Positions 9,219 through 19,108 of a stretch of DNA of 64,000 nt are shown in pieces. The position numbers and the translations under genes were made by a program. Source of the DNA: Gammaproteobacteria bacterium (GTDB taxonomy: Bacteria > Pseudomonadota > Gammaproteobacteria > Steroidobacterales > Steroidobacteraceae); contig JANXZG010000135.1 in the NCBI GenBank assembly GCA_025355645.1, forward strand, positions 1-64,000. The letters run 5' to 3'. The notes under the pieces are model-generated. The model worked only from the letters and a program-made list of their open reading frames with translations. It was not told the origin of the DNA and ran no database searches. Each line of letters starts with the position of its first letter. Position 1 is the stretch's first letter.

Positions 9219-9885
9219 GAGAAAAATCTCCCGGAACGACAAGTCGGCAAACATCGATTATCTCTTACGACTTCAGCCGCCGCTACCGCGCGACAGCATG
9301 CCGCCCGGATTGAGCACTTTGCGCACACTCTGCCGAACGCGCCCGACATTAAGCTACCACCAGAGCGATCCTACGCCGGTACCTCATCGGAGCCATATCC
9401 AGCTGAATGGCCGGCAGCGGACCAGATCCGCAGGCCCACCGCATACTGAGTCAAGACAGCATCGCTGCGGTACTGTGAATTGTCACAGGGAACCTTCCCA
9501 GTACCTTGGATCGGCGGACATCGACATCATGCGAGTTTGCCGGTGAACCAGGTTCGGCCATGCGCCAAGCGATCATTATTTGCAGACCCCAGCGCAGATC
9601 TTCCCTGCTGGCAATGGCGGTGTGCGGGCCGATGCCGCACCGCAAGCTTATTGTTGCCCGGACAGGGCACAGCAACACGCCCACCCCACGAGCGGCCAGC
9701 GTTCTGTGGGTGTGCATGCGAGAAGCAGTTGGATCCTTTTTCGTTGCGATTGATCGCACTCAAGGGCAGCACCTGCGGTGCCAGGTCCCCGCGCCGGTAA
9801 TCTCAAGACGTACCGATCGAACGAGGGATCAGGGCGGGTTATCAGAAAATTATCACGGCCGCTTTGGGCGAACCGGGGTCACCCA
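9219..9885. other. long gene-free region upstream of the RR/HK operon and the efflux operon
   Basis: About 670 bases between two divergent operons. Short frames exist on both strands, but none has a ribosome binding site, plausible composition or a recognisable motif, and they overlap one another. No tRNA, riboswitch or transposase fragment was recognised. The region must hold the promoters of the response regulator operon (minus) and the efflux operon (plus). Its length suggests decayed sequence as well. Confidence 0.5.
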
Positions 9886-11127
9886 GTGAAAGAACCACAA
9901 AGCGATCCCGGACTGCCGCCAAATGGCCAGGATGCCATCGAAGGGCGCGCATGGTCCAGTGAACGCCAATGGCGGGCGGCGGGCATCGGCGCGGTGGTGG
10001 TCTTGGCCCTCGTCCTGGGGTTCTGGCTGATCAGCCGCGTCTTCGGGCCGCAAGAAGCGCCAGCCGCCGCGGCGCTTCCGCCGGGCACCTTTCGCGCTTC
10101 AGCGCAGCAGTTCAAGACCTTCACGGTGGAGGTGGTGCATACCCACGGGTTCGTCGGGGAGGAATTGACCGAGGGAAAGATCGCCATCAATACCGATCGC
10201 GCGACACCGGTATTTTCGCCCTATTCAGGACGGGTAACCCGGGTTGTCGCCGGTTTGGGCGATACCGTCAGGGCCGGCGCGCCACTTGCGACGCTCGAGG
10301 CGGTGGAGTTCGTACAGGCGCAGAATGATCTTAAGTCGGCAGCTGCCCAGGTGAAGCTCGCACGCATCAATGAAACGCGCAAGCGTGCTTTGTATGAGGC
10401 AAAGGGCGGCAGTTTGCAGGATTGGCAATCGGCACAGGCTGATCTGGCGACCGCCGAGGCCGCCTGGGGTTCCGTGCGAAATCGCCTGGGCATTCTTGGC
10501 AAATCGGCCGCGGACATAACTGCCCTGGAGCAGGCACCGCTCGTGAACTCGCTCGCCACCCTGGCCGCACCGATATCCGGCGTGGTCGTGGATCGACAGG
10601 TTGGGCCCGGTCAGTACATCCAGTCGGGCAGCGGCACGCCGGTATTCACCATCGCCGATCCAACGAGCGTATGGCTCCTCGCGAATGTGCGCGAAGCCGA
10701 CGCCGGTCTGGTGAAGCCCGGGCAATCCGTGGAAGTTCGCGTCCTTGCCTATCCTCAGCGAGTTTTCAAGGCCCGCGTGACCTATATCAGCGCGCTCGTG
10801 GATTCGGTGACGCACCGCCTGCCGGTACGCGCCGAAATCAACAATGGCGATGGCGCTTTGAAGCCGGAAATGTTCGCCAATTTTCGCATATTCACCAGCG
10901 ATACCTCGGACTCCCCGGCAGTGCCCGAGACTGCTGTGGTCTATGAGGGCGATTCCGCGCATGTCTGGGTCGTCGCTGCTGACGATCTGCTAAGCCTCAG
11001 ACGCATACGCACGGGACGCAGCGATGACGGCCTGGTCGAGGTATCCGAGGGACTGAAGGCGGGCGAACGGGTGGTCACCAGAGGCGCATTGTTTATCGAT
11101 CAAGCCGTAACTCCCGCCTCGTCATGA
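9886..11127 (+). CDS. RND efflux periplasmic adaptor (CzcB/CusB-like)
   Basis: Membrane fusion protein linking an inner-membrane RND pump to an outer-membrane channel. The chosen GTG (GGGG about eight bases upstream) gives 413 residues; an ORF extension to 9778 is possible but adds unlikely sequence. One membrane anchor lies near the N terminus (IGAVVVLALVLGFWLIS). The barrel-sandwich (lipoyl-like) halves follow (VFSPYSGRVTRVVAGLGDTV and LAAPISGVVVDRQVGPGQYI), separated by an alpha-helical hairpin. Then come the beta-barrel and membrane-proximal domains (VWLLANVREADAG..., RVVTRGALFIDQ). The stop overlaps the next gene by four bases. There is no His/Met-rich N-terminal metal-binding extension, so the substrate is not obvious. 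Confidence 0.9.
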   Translation: MKEPQSDPGLPPNGQDAIEGRAWSSERQWRAAGIGAVVVLALVLGFWLISRVFGPQEAPAAAALPPGTFRASAQQFKTFTVEVVHTHGFVGEELTEGKIAINTDRATPVFSPYSGRVTRVVAGLGDTVRAGAPLATLEAVEFVQAQNDLKSAAAQVKLARINETRKRALYEAKGGSLQDWQSAQADLATAEAAWGSVRNRLGILGKSAADITALEQAPLVNSLATLAAPISGVVVDRQVGPGQYIQSGSGTPVFTIADPTSVWLLANVREADAGLVKPGQSVEVRVLAYPQRVFKARVTYISALVDSVTHRLPVRAEINNGDGALKPEMFANFRIFTSDTSDSPAVPETAVVYEGDSAHVWVVAADDLLSLRRIRTGRSDDGLVEVSEGLKAGERVVTRGALFIDQAVTPASS

Positions 11128-14100
11128 ACGCGATCGTTACCTTTGCACTGCGCCAGCGGGTGCTGATCGTGGTGCTGCTGGTCATGATGCTCGGTACGGG
11201 AATCGCGAGTTTTCGGCTACTCAATATCGAAGCCTATCCTGACCCCGTGCCGCCGCTGGTCGACATCGTCACACAAGGCACCGGGCAGTCGGCGGAGGAG
11301 ATCGAACGCTACATTACCGTTCCACTTGAAATTCAAATGGCCGGAATTCCGAACGTGCAGGCCATTCGCACCATCTCCCTATTCGGTCTATCCGACGTCA
11401 AAGTGCAATTCACTTATGACTTCACCTACACACAGGCCGAACAATGGGTCACCAACCGGCTCGCCCAACTCGGCAGCCTGCCGAACAACGCCCGACCGCA
11501 GATATCGCCCACGAGCCCCATCGGCGAGATCTATCGCTACCGCATCGTGGGACCTCCCAATTACTCGGTAACGGACCTAAAAACCCTGGAAGACTGGGTA
11601 CTGGAGCGCCGCTTCAAGGCGGTGCCAGGCGTAATCGATGTGACGGGCTGGGGCGGCAAGACCAAAACGTATGATATTGCGATCGACCAGCGCAAGCTAG
11701 CCGGTTACAGCTTGTCGGTGTCACAGGTACTGCAAGCTCTCGCCAATGCCAACATCAATGTCGGTGGCCAAACGGTTAATTTCGGCGCGCAATCTGCGGT
11801 GGTGCGCGGGGTTGGCCTTATTCATGCGGCCGATGAAATCCGCCACACATTGATCACCAACAACCAAGGGGCCCCAGTAACCATCGCCGACGTGGCGCAA
11901 GTGACAGTTGGAAATTTACCCCGCCTAGGGATCGCCGGCTACGACGACGTCGACGACATAGTGCAAGGCATCGTGTTGATGCGGCGCGGCGCGCAAAGCA
12001 TCCCCACGATCAAGCTGGTGGAAGCGGAAGTAGACAAGGTGAACAGCAGCGGGATTTTACCGTCAGGAGTCAGCATCCAGCGAATATACGACCGCAGCGA
12101 TCTCATTAATGTCACCACGCATACAGTGCTGCACAATATTGTGGCGGGCATTGCCCTTATCTTCCTGGTGCAGTGGGCCTTTCTCGGCAATATCCGCAGC
12201 GCCGTTATTGTTGCGATGACCATACCATTTGCCTTGTCCTTCGCGATCGGGCTCATGGTGCTACGCGGCGAGTCGGCGAACCTATTGTCGGTGGGAGCCA
12301 TCGATTTTGGATTGGTGGTCGATGCCACGGTCATCATGGTCGAGAATATATTCAGGCACCTAGCCGAAGCGAGCGTGCACCTCGGCCACGGTCCCAGCAC
12401 CTTGCACCGTATGCGCCTGCGCAGCGGATTTCGCGGCAAGACGGGCATCATCTCGGTTGCAGCCGCTGAAGTCAGCCAGTCAATTTTCTTTGCCGCTGCC
12501 ATCATCGTCGCGGGCTTCGTACCGCTTTTTACCCTGTCCGGAATCGAGGGCCATATCTTTGGCCCGATGGCGAAGACTTACGCCTACGCCATTGCTGGGG
12601 GGCTCATCGCCACTTTCACCGTGGCACCGGCGCTAAGCTTGCTCCTGTTTCCGCATAAAGTTCGCGAGACTGAAACCCTCATCGTGCGAAAGCTGCGACA
12701 TCTTTACGAGCCCGCGCTGAAATTCGTGCTGGCTAACCGCATTGTCACTTTCTCTGGCCTCGCGTTAGTCGCGCTGTTGGCTTTCTTCGCCGTGCGCTCC
12801 TTGGGGCTGGAATTCCTGCCCAAGCTGGAAGAGGGAAACTTGTGGATCCGGGCCACCTTTCCGCAGTCGATATCCCTTGAGGCAAGCGATGCTTATGTGA
12901 ATCGGATGCGCTTGGCGATGCTCGCGTATCCGGAAGTGCAATCAGTGGTCTCACAACACGGCCGCCCCGATGACGGCACGGATGCAAGCGGTTTTTTCAA
13001 CGCCGAATTTTTCGTGCCGTTAAAGGCTTCCGACAGCTGGCCGTCCGGCACGACCAAGGAAAAGCTCACCCTCGACATGACGAACTCGCTGCAACAGCAG
13101 TTCCCCGGGGTGAACTTCAACTTCTCCCAATATATTCAAGACAATGTCGAGGAGGCCGCTTCCGGGGTCAAGGGTGAAAACTCCGTCAAGGTGTACGGCA
13201 ACGATCTTGGAACACTGGAGAAAACGGCCGATAGCATCGCCGCAGTCCTTGCCAAAGTGCCTGGCATCACCGATCTCGCCGTGCTGCGCTCGCTGGGGCA
13301 GCCGACGATCCGGATCGACGTCGATCGGGTGCGCGCGGCGCGTTTTGGCCTCGCTCCCGGAGATGTAAACGCAATCGTGCAGACCGCAATCGGCGGCCAG
13401 AGTGCCGGCGATCTCTATGAAGGCAGCAGCGACCGACACTTCCCCATGATGGTGCGCCTTGCCACGCCCTTTCGCGAAAGCCTGGATGCAATCCGGCACA
13501 TTGCGATCACCGCCCCTGCCGCCGCGGGCGGCGGCGTCATTCAAGTATCGTTACAGGATGTAGCCGATGTGCGATTGGTGTCCGGTGCCGCATTCATTTA
13601 TCGCGAGCAGCAACAGCGTTATGTGCCTATCAAATTCAGCGTGCGCGGCCGTGATCTAGGCAGCGCCGTCTTAGAGGCACAGCGTGCCGTCGACTCCGCA
13701 GTTCTGCTGCCCGGCGGGTATCGTCTCGAGTGGGTGGGGGAATTCGGTAACCTGCAGGAGGCTGCAGCGCGCTTGGGCGTAGCCGTGCCGCTGTCGCTCG
13801 CGCTTATCGTCTTGCTGCTGTACCTGAACTTCAACAGCCTGCGCGACGCGCTGCTCGCCGCGAGCGTAATCCCCATGGCGCTATTGGGCGGCATTCTTGC
13901 ATTATGGGTTAGCGGTACCGCGTTTAGCGTGTCTTCCGCGATAGGATTCGTAGCATTGTTTGGCATCGCCGCCATGGACGGCATCCTGATCCTGTCGTAC
14001 TACCATCTGAGCCTCGAGTCCGGCCTCAATCGCGCGGATGCCATGCTTCAGACCTGCCGGACGCAGCTCCGGCCCGTGGTGATGACTTGTATCGTGGCAT

Positions 14101-14291
14101 GTGTGGGCCTGCTGCCGGCGGCATTTTCGGCCGGCATCGGCTCTCAAGTGCAGCGCCCGTTGGCGATCGTGGTCGTGGGGGGCATGCTGCTGGCGCCGGT
14201 TCTGATACTGCTGGTATTGCCCGTGCTGATTTTGAAATACTCGCGGGCACAGGTGAATCCCGACGAACTGCCGCGGGAATCCGCCACATGA
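11124..14291 (+). CDS. heavy-metal-efflux RND transporter (CzcA/CusA family)
   Basis: Proton-driven inner-membrane pump of 1055 residues, the usual length for the family. Typical features are the N-terminal TM1 (VLIVVLLVMMLGTGIASF), two large periplasmic porter loops, and twelve predicted membrane segments. The TM4 motif GAIDFGLVVDATVIMVEN carries the Asp and Glu diagnostic of the heavy-metal branch rather than AcrB-type drug pumps. The second half starts near EFLPKLEEGNLWIRATFP. It overlaps both neighbours by four bases (ATGA), giving a coupled adaptor-pump-channel operon. The metal is not predictable from the sequence; Co/Zn/Cd or Cu/Ag are family options. Confidence 0.95.
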   Translation: MNAIVTFALRQRVLIVVLLVMMLGTGIASFRLLNIEAYPDPVPPLVDIVTQGTGQSAEEIERYITVPLEIQMAGIPNVQAIRTISLFGLSDVKVQFTYDFTYTQAEQWVTNRLAQLGSLPNNARPQISPTSPIGEIYRYRIVGPPNYSVTDLKTLEDWVLERRFKAVPGVIDVTGWGGKTKTYDIAIDQRKLAGYSLSVSQVLQALANANINVGGQTVNFGAQSAVVRGVGLIHAADEIRHTLITNNQGAPVTIADVAQVTVGNLPRLGIAGYDDVDDIVQGIVLMRRGAQSIPTIKLVEAEVDKVNSSGILPSGVSIQRIYDRSDLINVTTHTVLHNIVAGIALIFLVQWAFLGNIRSAVIVAMTIPFALSFAIGLMVLRGESANLLSVGAIDFGLVVDATVIMVENIFRHLAEASVHLGHGPSTLHRMRLRSGFRGKTGIISVAAAEVSQSIFFAAAIIVAGFVPLFTLSGIEGHIFGPMAKTYAYAIAGGLIATFTVAPALSLLLFPHKVRETETLIVRKLRHLYEPALKFVLANRIVTFSGLALVALLAFFAVRSLGLEFLPKLEEGNLWIRATFPQSISLEASDAYVNRMRLAMLAYPEVQSVVSQHGRPDDGTDASGFFNAEFFVPLKASDSWPSGTTKEKLTLDMTNSLQQQFPGVNFNFSQYIQDNVEEAASGVKGENSVKVYGNDLGTLEKTADSIAAVLAKVPGITDLAVLRSLGQPTIRIDVDRVRAARFGLAPGDVNAIVQTAIGGQSAGDLYEGSSDRHFPMMVRLATPFRESLDAIRHIAITAPAAAGGGVIQVSLQDVADVRLVSGAAFIYREQQQRYVPIKFSVRGRDLGSAVLEAQRAVDSAVLLPGGYRLEWVGEFGNLQEAAARLGVAVPLSLALIVLLLYLNFNSLRDALLAASVIPMALLGGILALWVSGTAFSVSSAIGFVALFGIAAMDGILILSYYHLSLESGLNRADAMLQTCRTQLRPVVMTCIVACVGLLPAAFSAGIGSQVQRPLAIVVVGGMLLAPVLILLVLPVLILKYSRAQVNPDELPRESAT

Positions 14292-15754
14292 GGCGCGCGG
14301 CTGTATGGTGCGCCGCGCTCGGATTGTGCGCTTGCGTGGGCCCGAGTTTTCATCGACCGGCGCCGCCACAAGTCGACCGATTCACCGCCGAGGCGCTGCC
14401 CCCCGAGACCGCATCTGCGAAAGTCCCCGGGGGTGCGGCGCAAAGATTCCTCATGGAGCAGGACGTGCCGCGGGATTGGTGGACGCGCTTCGGGTCCGAG
14501 GAACTCGATGACCTGGTCAGCCATGCGCTGAGCGCCAATCCCAGCGTGCAGGCCGCCTCGGCGGCGCTGCGTCAAGCCGAGGAGAACATAGCTGCGCAGC
14601 GCGGGTCGTACTATCCCGCGACACAGGCGAAATTCGACGCCTCCCGCCAGCGCAATGCGGTCGGCGTGCTTAGCCCGAGTCTCGCCTCCGGAACCGCGCT
14701 CTACAATCTATACACGCCGCAGGTCACCGTGAGCTATGTCCCGGATGTGTTTGGTACCAACCATCGTCAAGTGGAATCGCTGGCCGCACTCGCAGAAACT
14801 GACCGCTTTCAGCTGGACGCTACGTATCTGACGCTCACGGCCAATGTGGTGACGGCCGCGATCGGTGAAGCCAGCCTGCGGGCGCAAATCGCGGTCACGG
14901 AACACGTGGTCGAGCTGGAACGCCAATCTTTGTCGGTACTTCGGCGCGAGGTGGAGTTGGGCGCAATCGCGGAGGGCGATGTGTACGCTCAGGATGCCGC
15001 CCTCGCACAATTGGAGTCGACACTGCCGCCATTGCGGCGTCAATTGCAATCAACACACGATTCTCTGGCGGTATTGACAGGACATCTGCCTGCTGATTTC
15101 AATGGCTTGCTACTCGAGTTGGATCAGCTGGTGCTGCCCACCGACCTGCCCTTGGGCATACCTTCGCAACTGGTCACTCGGCGTCCCGACGTTCGGGCGG
15201 CGGAAGCGCAACTGCATGCGGCCACTGCACAGGTCGGCGTGGCAATTGCCAATCTTCTGCCGCAAGTGTCGATTACCGGAGACATCGGCAGTTCCGCGAC
15301 GGCCCTGGGCGACCTATTCAAAGTTGGCACGGGCTTCTGGAGCGTGGGTGCGGCCCTGTCGCAGACTCTATTCGAGGGCGGAACCCTGATTCATCGCAAG
15401 CGGGCTGCCGATGCCGCTCTTGATCAAGCAGGGGCCCTGTATCGATCGGCGGTATTGACCGCCTTTCAAAATGTAGCAGACGCGCTGCATGCACTCGACA
15501 CCGATGCTGACGCTCTGAATGCCGCGGATCACGCGGCGAGCGCATCACAAAAGAGTCTGGATGTCGTGCGGCACCAGCTCGAGCTAGGGTCTGTCAGTTA
15601 CTTGGCGCTCGTCAATGCGGAACAGACCTACCAGCAGGCCATGATTTCTCTCATACAGGCGCGCGCAAATCGATATGTAGATACCGCCGCGCTGTTCCAA
15701 GCCCTAGGAGGCTCCGTCACCCCCTTATCTACTGATACTTCGCGCATGCATTGA
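14288..15754 (+). CDS. outer-membrane efflux lipoprotein (NodT/OprM-type TolC family)
   Basis: Outer-membrane channel subunit of 488 residues. The ATG overlaps the stop of the pump gene (ATGA). A short signal with a lipobox around LGLCAC suggests lipid anchoring, followed by the CVGPSFHRPAPP start typical of NodT-family channels. Two OEP repeats of long helices and beta strands are visible. One repeat ends near LEAEL/LVTRRPDVRAAEAQL, a hallmark of the family, and the other is in the C-terminal half (GSVSYLALVNAEQTYQQA). It completes the tripartite pump encoded by the preceding two genes. Confidence 0.94.
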   Translation: MRRAAVWCAALGLCACVGPSFHRPAPPQVDRFTAEALPPETASAKVPGGAAQRFLMEQDVPRDWWTRFGSEELDDLVSHALSANPSVQAASAALRQAEENIAAQRGSYYPATQAKFDASRQRNAVGVLSPSLASGTALYNLYTPQVTVSYVPDVFGTNHRQVESLAALAETDRFQLDATYLTLTANVVTAAIGEASLRAQIAVTEHVVELERQSLSVLRREVELGAIAEGDVYAQDAALAQLESTLPPLRRQLQSTHDSLAVLTGHLPADFNGLLLELDQLVLPTDLPLGIPSQLVTRRPDVRAAEAQLHAATAQVGVAIANLLPQVSITGDIGSSATALGDLFKVGTGFWSVGAALSQTLFEGGTLIHRKRAADAALDQAGALYRSAVLTAFQNVADALHALDTDADALNAADHAASASQKSLDVVRHQLELGSVSYLALVNAEQTYQQAMISLIQARANRYVDTAALFQALGGSVTPLSTDTSRMH

Positions 15755-15964
15755 GCGGCGAGCTAAAAGTCTGAGCGGAGGAAGAAAGGAAAGTGTGCGC
15801 ATCAGCTCGCCAATGATTGTGGCCGATTGGGAATCGCCTACCCGGAAAACAGCAATTGCCCACGGTGCGCGCGAGCTAGGAATACCCAGCTACGTTCGCG
15901 ACAAGGTGTCCATTGTTTAAATATAAACGGAACCGATACCAAACTTCCTGCCTTTACTGCGCGC

Positions 15965-18172
15965 TCAGCCTGACTGGTCATATTCGATATTTGGCTGCTT
16001 GCCCTTCTTTCCAGCTCCAAAGGAATAAACAAAACCAATGTAGAAGACCCTGCCCCGCACAGTACGCCGGTATTCTTCCGAGAATGTCGGGGCTGTAATA
16101 AATCTCTCGATCCGTTGACCATTGAATACGTCAAACAAGCTCATCACCGCAGTCAGATCCGACATCATCTGGCGCCTATACCCTAGGTTTACAATATTGA
16201 TTGCACTCATGTAGCCCTGCGGTGTCAGGCGTTTATCGGTACGGGTCGCTGTGACCTGCGCAGAATCAAGCGCGTTTGGCCGGTAATCGAGCTTGAGCTT
16301 CGCATTGAGTCCGGTGGTTGACTGCAGGCCAGACGTACCGAGGGCCGTCGCATCGATCTGACTGTAGAACAGATTACCGCTGATGCTATACGCAAGTTTT
16401 GGGAGGATATGGCCGTCCGATGTAAATTCAACGCCAGCGGAATTGTATTTCGGCAAATTAACTTTTGTGGTGAGCGTCAAGCCATTGCTGAGATATTCCG
16501 TCAGGTCAGTCACGCTGTCCTTATTTAGCCGGTAGTACCCCGTCAGGCTGTGGCTTACGCCGCCGCCGTCGATCGAATAGCCGACCTCATAGGATTGGGT
16601 GTATTGCGGTCTTAAATTGGGGTTGCCGGCGCGCAGATTTGGAGTGTATTCATAGTCGATGTATGGATTGAGGTTATTGGGGTCGGGGCGAGTTATACGG
16701 CGGCTTGCGCCAAAAGACAGCGTCGAGTCATCAGAGATGCTGCGATCAATATGCAGACTCGGATATATTCGAAAGTAGCTGCCGGTGTTCGCGATATTGT
16801 TGGTTAATACCTGGGCAGCGGTGCGCGTCAGTTCTGCTCTGAACCCGCTCAACCAGGTCCAGGCACCGCTGCTCGCCTGATAGCTTGCATATGCTGCATT
16901 GATCGGCTGCCGATATTCAAATTCGTTAGTGAGATTTGGGTCTTTCGTCTGAACGCCCGTCAACGGGTCGACATTGTTGCCGAAATTTCCGAACCTATAA
17001 TTATCTTGTTCAAAGGAATAGCCGAGCTTTACCGAGCGCGTCCTTGACAACGGCAAAACATAGTCAGCATCGAAAGCGGTTATTTCACGTTCCTCATGAA
17101 AGGTCAGATTATTATAAAACGTCGATAATGCAGGAACGAAAGAGTCGTTGGTGTAATCGTAATGTTCGCGTTGCTGCGCTGTCGATCGATGCAGTGAGAA
17201 ATCAAGTGTCTCTCCGGCTGTAGCGAGCTTCTGGGTGAATCCAAGCCTTTGATCGTAATCCGTTTCTGGATCGTGGCCATCACTCAGTCGCCTTGTCGAA
17301 CTTGTGACAGGTCCGGAGGGTGTGCTGCTATCGTTGAGCTCCGTGTAGGTGCGCAAGCCCCCGCGATCGGTCCAATGCACCGACCCACTGATAGATTGGC
17401 GATCGTTGAACGAGTAACTAGCAGCAAGTGCGACTGTTGGCACTTCGCGGCGAATCCTTTCAACGATGGAGCTGTTGCTAGTAGCCGACATTCCGTTTAC
17501 CGGGTCTGCTGTTATCAGCTCGGATTGGGTGAGCCGCTGCCTGAGGTCCTGGCGGTAGCTCGCGCTGGCGGACGCTGTGAGCTTTCCACCACTGAAGCCT
17601 CCCTCCGCCCCGACAACAGAGCGGCCGCCGCTGCCGAGACTGCCCTGGACCGAACCGGAGGTACCGACCTCCCGTCTCTTGCGCATAATAATATTTATTA
17701 CTCCGGCCGCACCGGCGGCCCGGAATTGGGCCGGCGGAGTCGTGAGGATTTCGATGCGCTCGATGTCGCTGGCTGGGATGGACTGCAGATTGTCGCCGGC
17801 CGAGGTTCCGGAGAATTCGGTCGATGGTTTGCCATCGACTAGAATCATCACATTGCTGTCCCCGCGCAGAGATACGATGCCATCGGGATCCACATCGACA
17901 GACGGGATCACGTTCAATATGTCGCTCAAGCTGCCAAATGTGCTTTGCACATCCGATGCCACGCTGTAAACCTTGCGGTCAATCAGCGTTTCAACTGAAA
18001 GCCTATCGGCCGTGACAACTATGGCGTCCACGGAGACTGGAGCTGGTGGGGTGTTCTCTGCCGCCTCTGCGGTTGAGCACTGAACGACAATCGCAAGAAC
18101 ACCCAGGACGAGCCAGATTTTGGACGCCCTGAATTTCCGTTGCGCGCAGCTGACCTCGGGATCGCGGGTCAC
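15965..18172 (-). CDS. TonB-dependent outer-membrane receptor
   Basis: Outer-membrane beta-barrel receptor of 735 residues with an N-terminal signal region (KIWLVLGVLAIVVQC...AEAAEN). The plug domain follows (VDAIVVTADRLSVETLIDRK, LSDILNVIPSVDVDPDGIVS, LRGDSNVMILVDGKP, then ASDIERIEILTTPPAQFRA). The C-terminal barrel resembles the OMP_b-brl_3 group. The apparent start is a GTG at 18172 without a strong ribosome binding site. No transport, siderophore or regulator gene is adjacent, and no Fur box was recognised, so the ligand is unknown. Receptors of this subgroup are often annotated for iron complexes or oligosaccharides; neither can be chosen here. Confidence 0.92.
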   Translation of the reverse strand: MTRDPEVSCAQRKFRASKIWLVLGVLAIVVQCSTAEAAENTPPAPVSVDAIVVTADRLSVETLIDRKVYSVASDVQSTFGSLSDILNVIPSVDVDPDGIVSLRGDSNVMILVDGKPSTEFSGTSAGDNLQSIPASDIERIEILTTPPAQFRAAGAAGVINIIMRKRREVGTSGSVQGSLGSGGRSVVGAEGGFSGGKLTASASASYRQDLRQRLTQSELITADPVNGMSATSNSSIVERIRREVPTVALAASYSFNDRQSISGSVHWTDRGGLRTYTELNDSSTPSGPVTSSTRRLSDGHDPETDYDQRLGFTQKLATAGETLDFSLHRSTAQQREHYDYTNDSFVPALSTFYNNLTFHEEREITAFDADYVLPLSRTRSVKLGYSFEQDNYRFGNFGNNVDPLTGVQTKDPNLTNEFEYRQPINAAYASYQASSGAWTWLSGFRAELTRTAAQVLTNNIANTGSYFRIYPSLHIDRSISDDSTLSFGASRRITRPDPNNLNPYIDYEYTPNLRAGNPNLRPQYTQSYEVGYSIDGGGVSHSLTGYYRLNKDSVTDLTEYLSNGLTLTTKVNLPKYNSAGVEFTSDGHILPKLAYSISGNLFYSQIDATALGTSGLQSTTGLNAKLKLDYRPNALDSAQVTATRTDKRLTPQGYMSAINIVNLGYRRQMMSDLTAVMSLFDVFNGQRIERFITAPTFSEEYRRTVRGRVFYIGFVYSFGAGKKGKQPNIEYDQSG

Positions 18173-18328
18173 TTAGGTATCTTTGTCAGTGCAATTGGGG
18201 GCGCGCGCACGTTTTCAGCCAGCGAGATTGAATGATTCCCATATTCACCGACGCGCGTATGTCCGCGCTATCGGATTTACAGCGAAGTTCGCCATGGCCC
18301 CCTGATGGACGTCAGCGCGCAGGCGCAG

Positions 18329-19093
18329 TCACCGGGACTTTTGTCGCTCCAGGTATTCCTGAAAGCTGTGCGCTAGCGAGACAAAATCCGACGGTATCAT
18401 GATGACCGTGGTGCTGTTGTTCTCGGCGCCGACCTCGGAAATCATTTGCATGCGCCGGAGTTCGAGCGCCGCTGGGTTTGCCGCGATCTGCGCGGCCGCG
18501 GCCGAGAGCTTCACGGAGGCTTCAAGTTCCGCCTCCGCCTTGATGACGCGCGCGCGTTTTTCACGGATCGCCTCCGCCTGCATCGCCATGACCTGCTGCA
18601 TTGCCACCGGCAGCTCGACATCTTTCATCTCGAAGCGCTGCACCTGCAGGCCCCAGGCGCCGGTCTCGCTCGCGATGCTCGCGTGCAGCAGCTCATTGAT
18701 CTTGTTGCGCTCTTGCAATACCTCGTCGAGGTCATGCTGCCCGATGATATTGCGAAGTCCGGTCAGCGCCAGCTGGTAAACCGCGGCCGGCGCATCAGCG
18801 ACCTCGATTACGGACTTGCTGGCGTCGACAATCCGGTACCAGAGGACGGCGTTGACCTTGATTGTCACACTGTCTCGGGTAATCGTCTCCTGCTGCTCTG
18901 CGGAAACGGTGCGCGTTCGGATATCAATCGTCACGGCGCGGTCGACGCCCAGAGGAATGATCCAGTAAAGTCCGGGACCACGCAGTCCCTTGAAGCGGCC
19001 CAGCCGAAAAACCACGCCCCGTTCGTACTCCTGCGCGATGCGCACGCCGGAAATTACAACCAGGATCAGTATCAAAAGCACGATGTTGTTCAT
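18329..19093 (-). CDS. slipin family protein (SPFH/Band 7, stomatin-like)
   Basis: Membrane-anchored scaffold protein of about 254 residues. One N-terminal hydrophobic helix (IVLLILILVVISGVRI) is followed by the SPFH domain with EYERGVVFRLGRF, GPGLYWIIP and TRDSVTIKVNAVLWYRI. The central segment is coiled-coil and the C-terminal part contains MIPSDFVSL. The ATG at 19093 has AGGA just upstream; an in-frame ATG at 19099 is the alternative. The usual partner nfeD is absent. The gene starts 15 bases after amtB ends, so it is probably co-transcribed from the sigma-54 promoter of amtB, an unusual association. Confidence 0.92.
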   Translation of the reverse strand: MNNIVLLILILVVISGVRIAQEYERGVVFRLGRFKGLRGPGLYWIIPLGVDRAVTIDIRTRTVSAEQQETITRDSVTIKVNAVLWYRIVDASKSVIEVADAPAAVYQLALTGLRNIIGQHDLDEVLQERNKINELLHASIASETGAWGLQVQRFEMKDVELPVAMQQVMAMQAEAIREKRARVIKAEAELEASVKLSAAAAQIAANPAALELRRMQMISEVGAENNSTTVIMIPSDFVSLAHSFQEYLERQKSR

Positions 19094-19108
19094 GAACATC
19101 CTGCTAGC

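Noticed and set aside
9480..9889. Plus and minus frames of 80-127 codons in the gap before the efflux operon
   Set aside because: Mutually overlapping, no start signals, composition not protein-like.
9886..15754. Drug-type AcrAB-TolC efflux
   Set aside because: The pump has the heavy-metal branch motif DFGxxVD...VEN in TM4 and a 1055-residue CzcA-like length.
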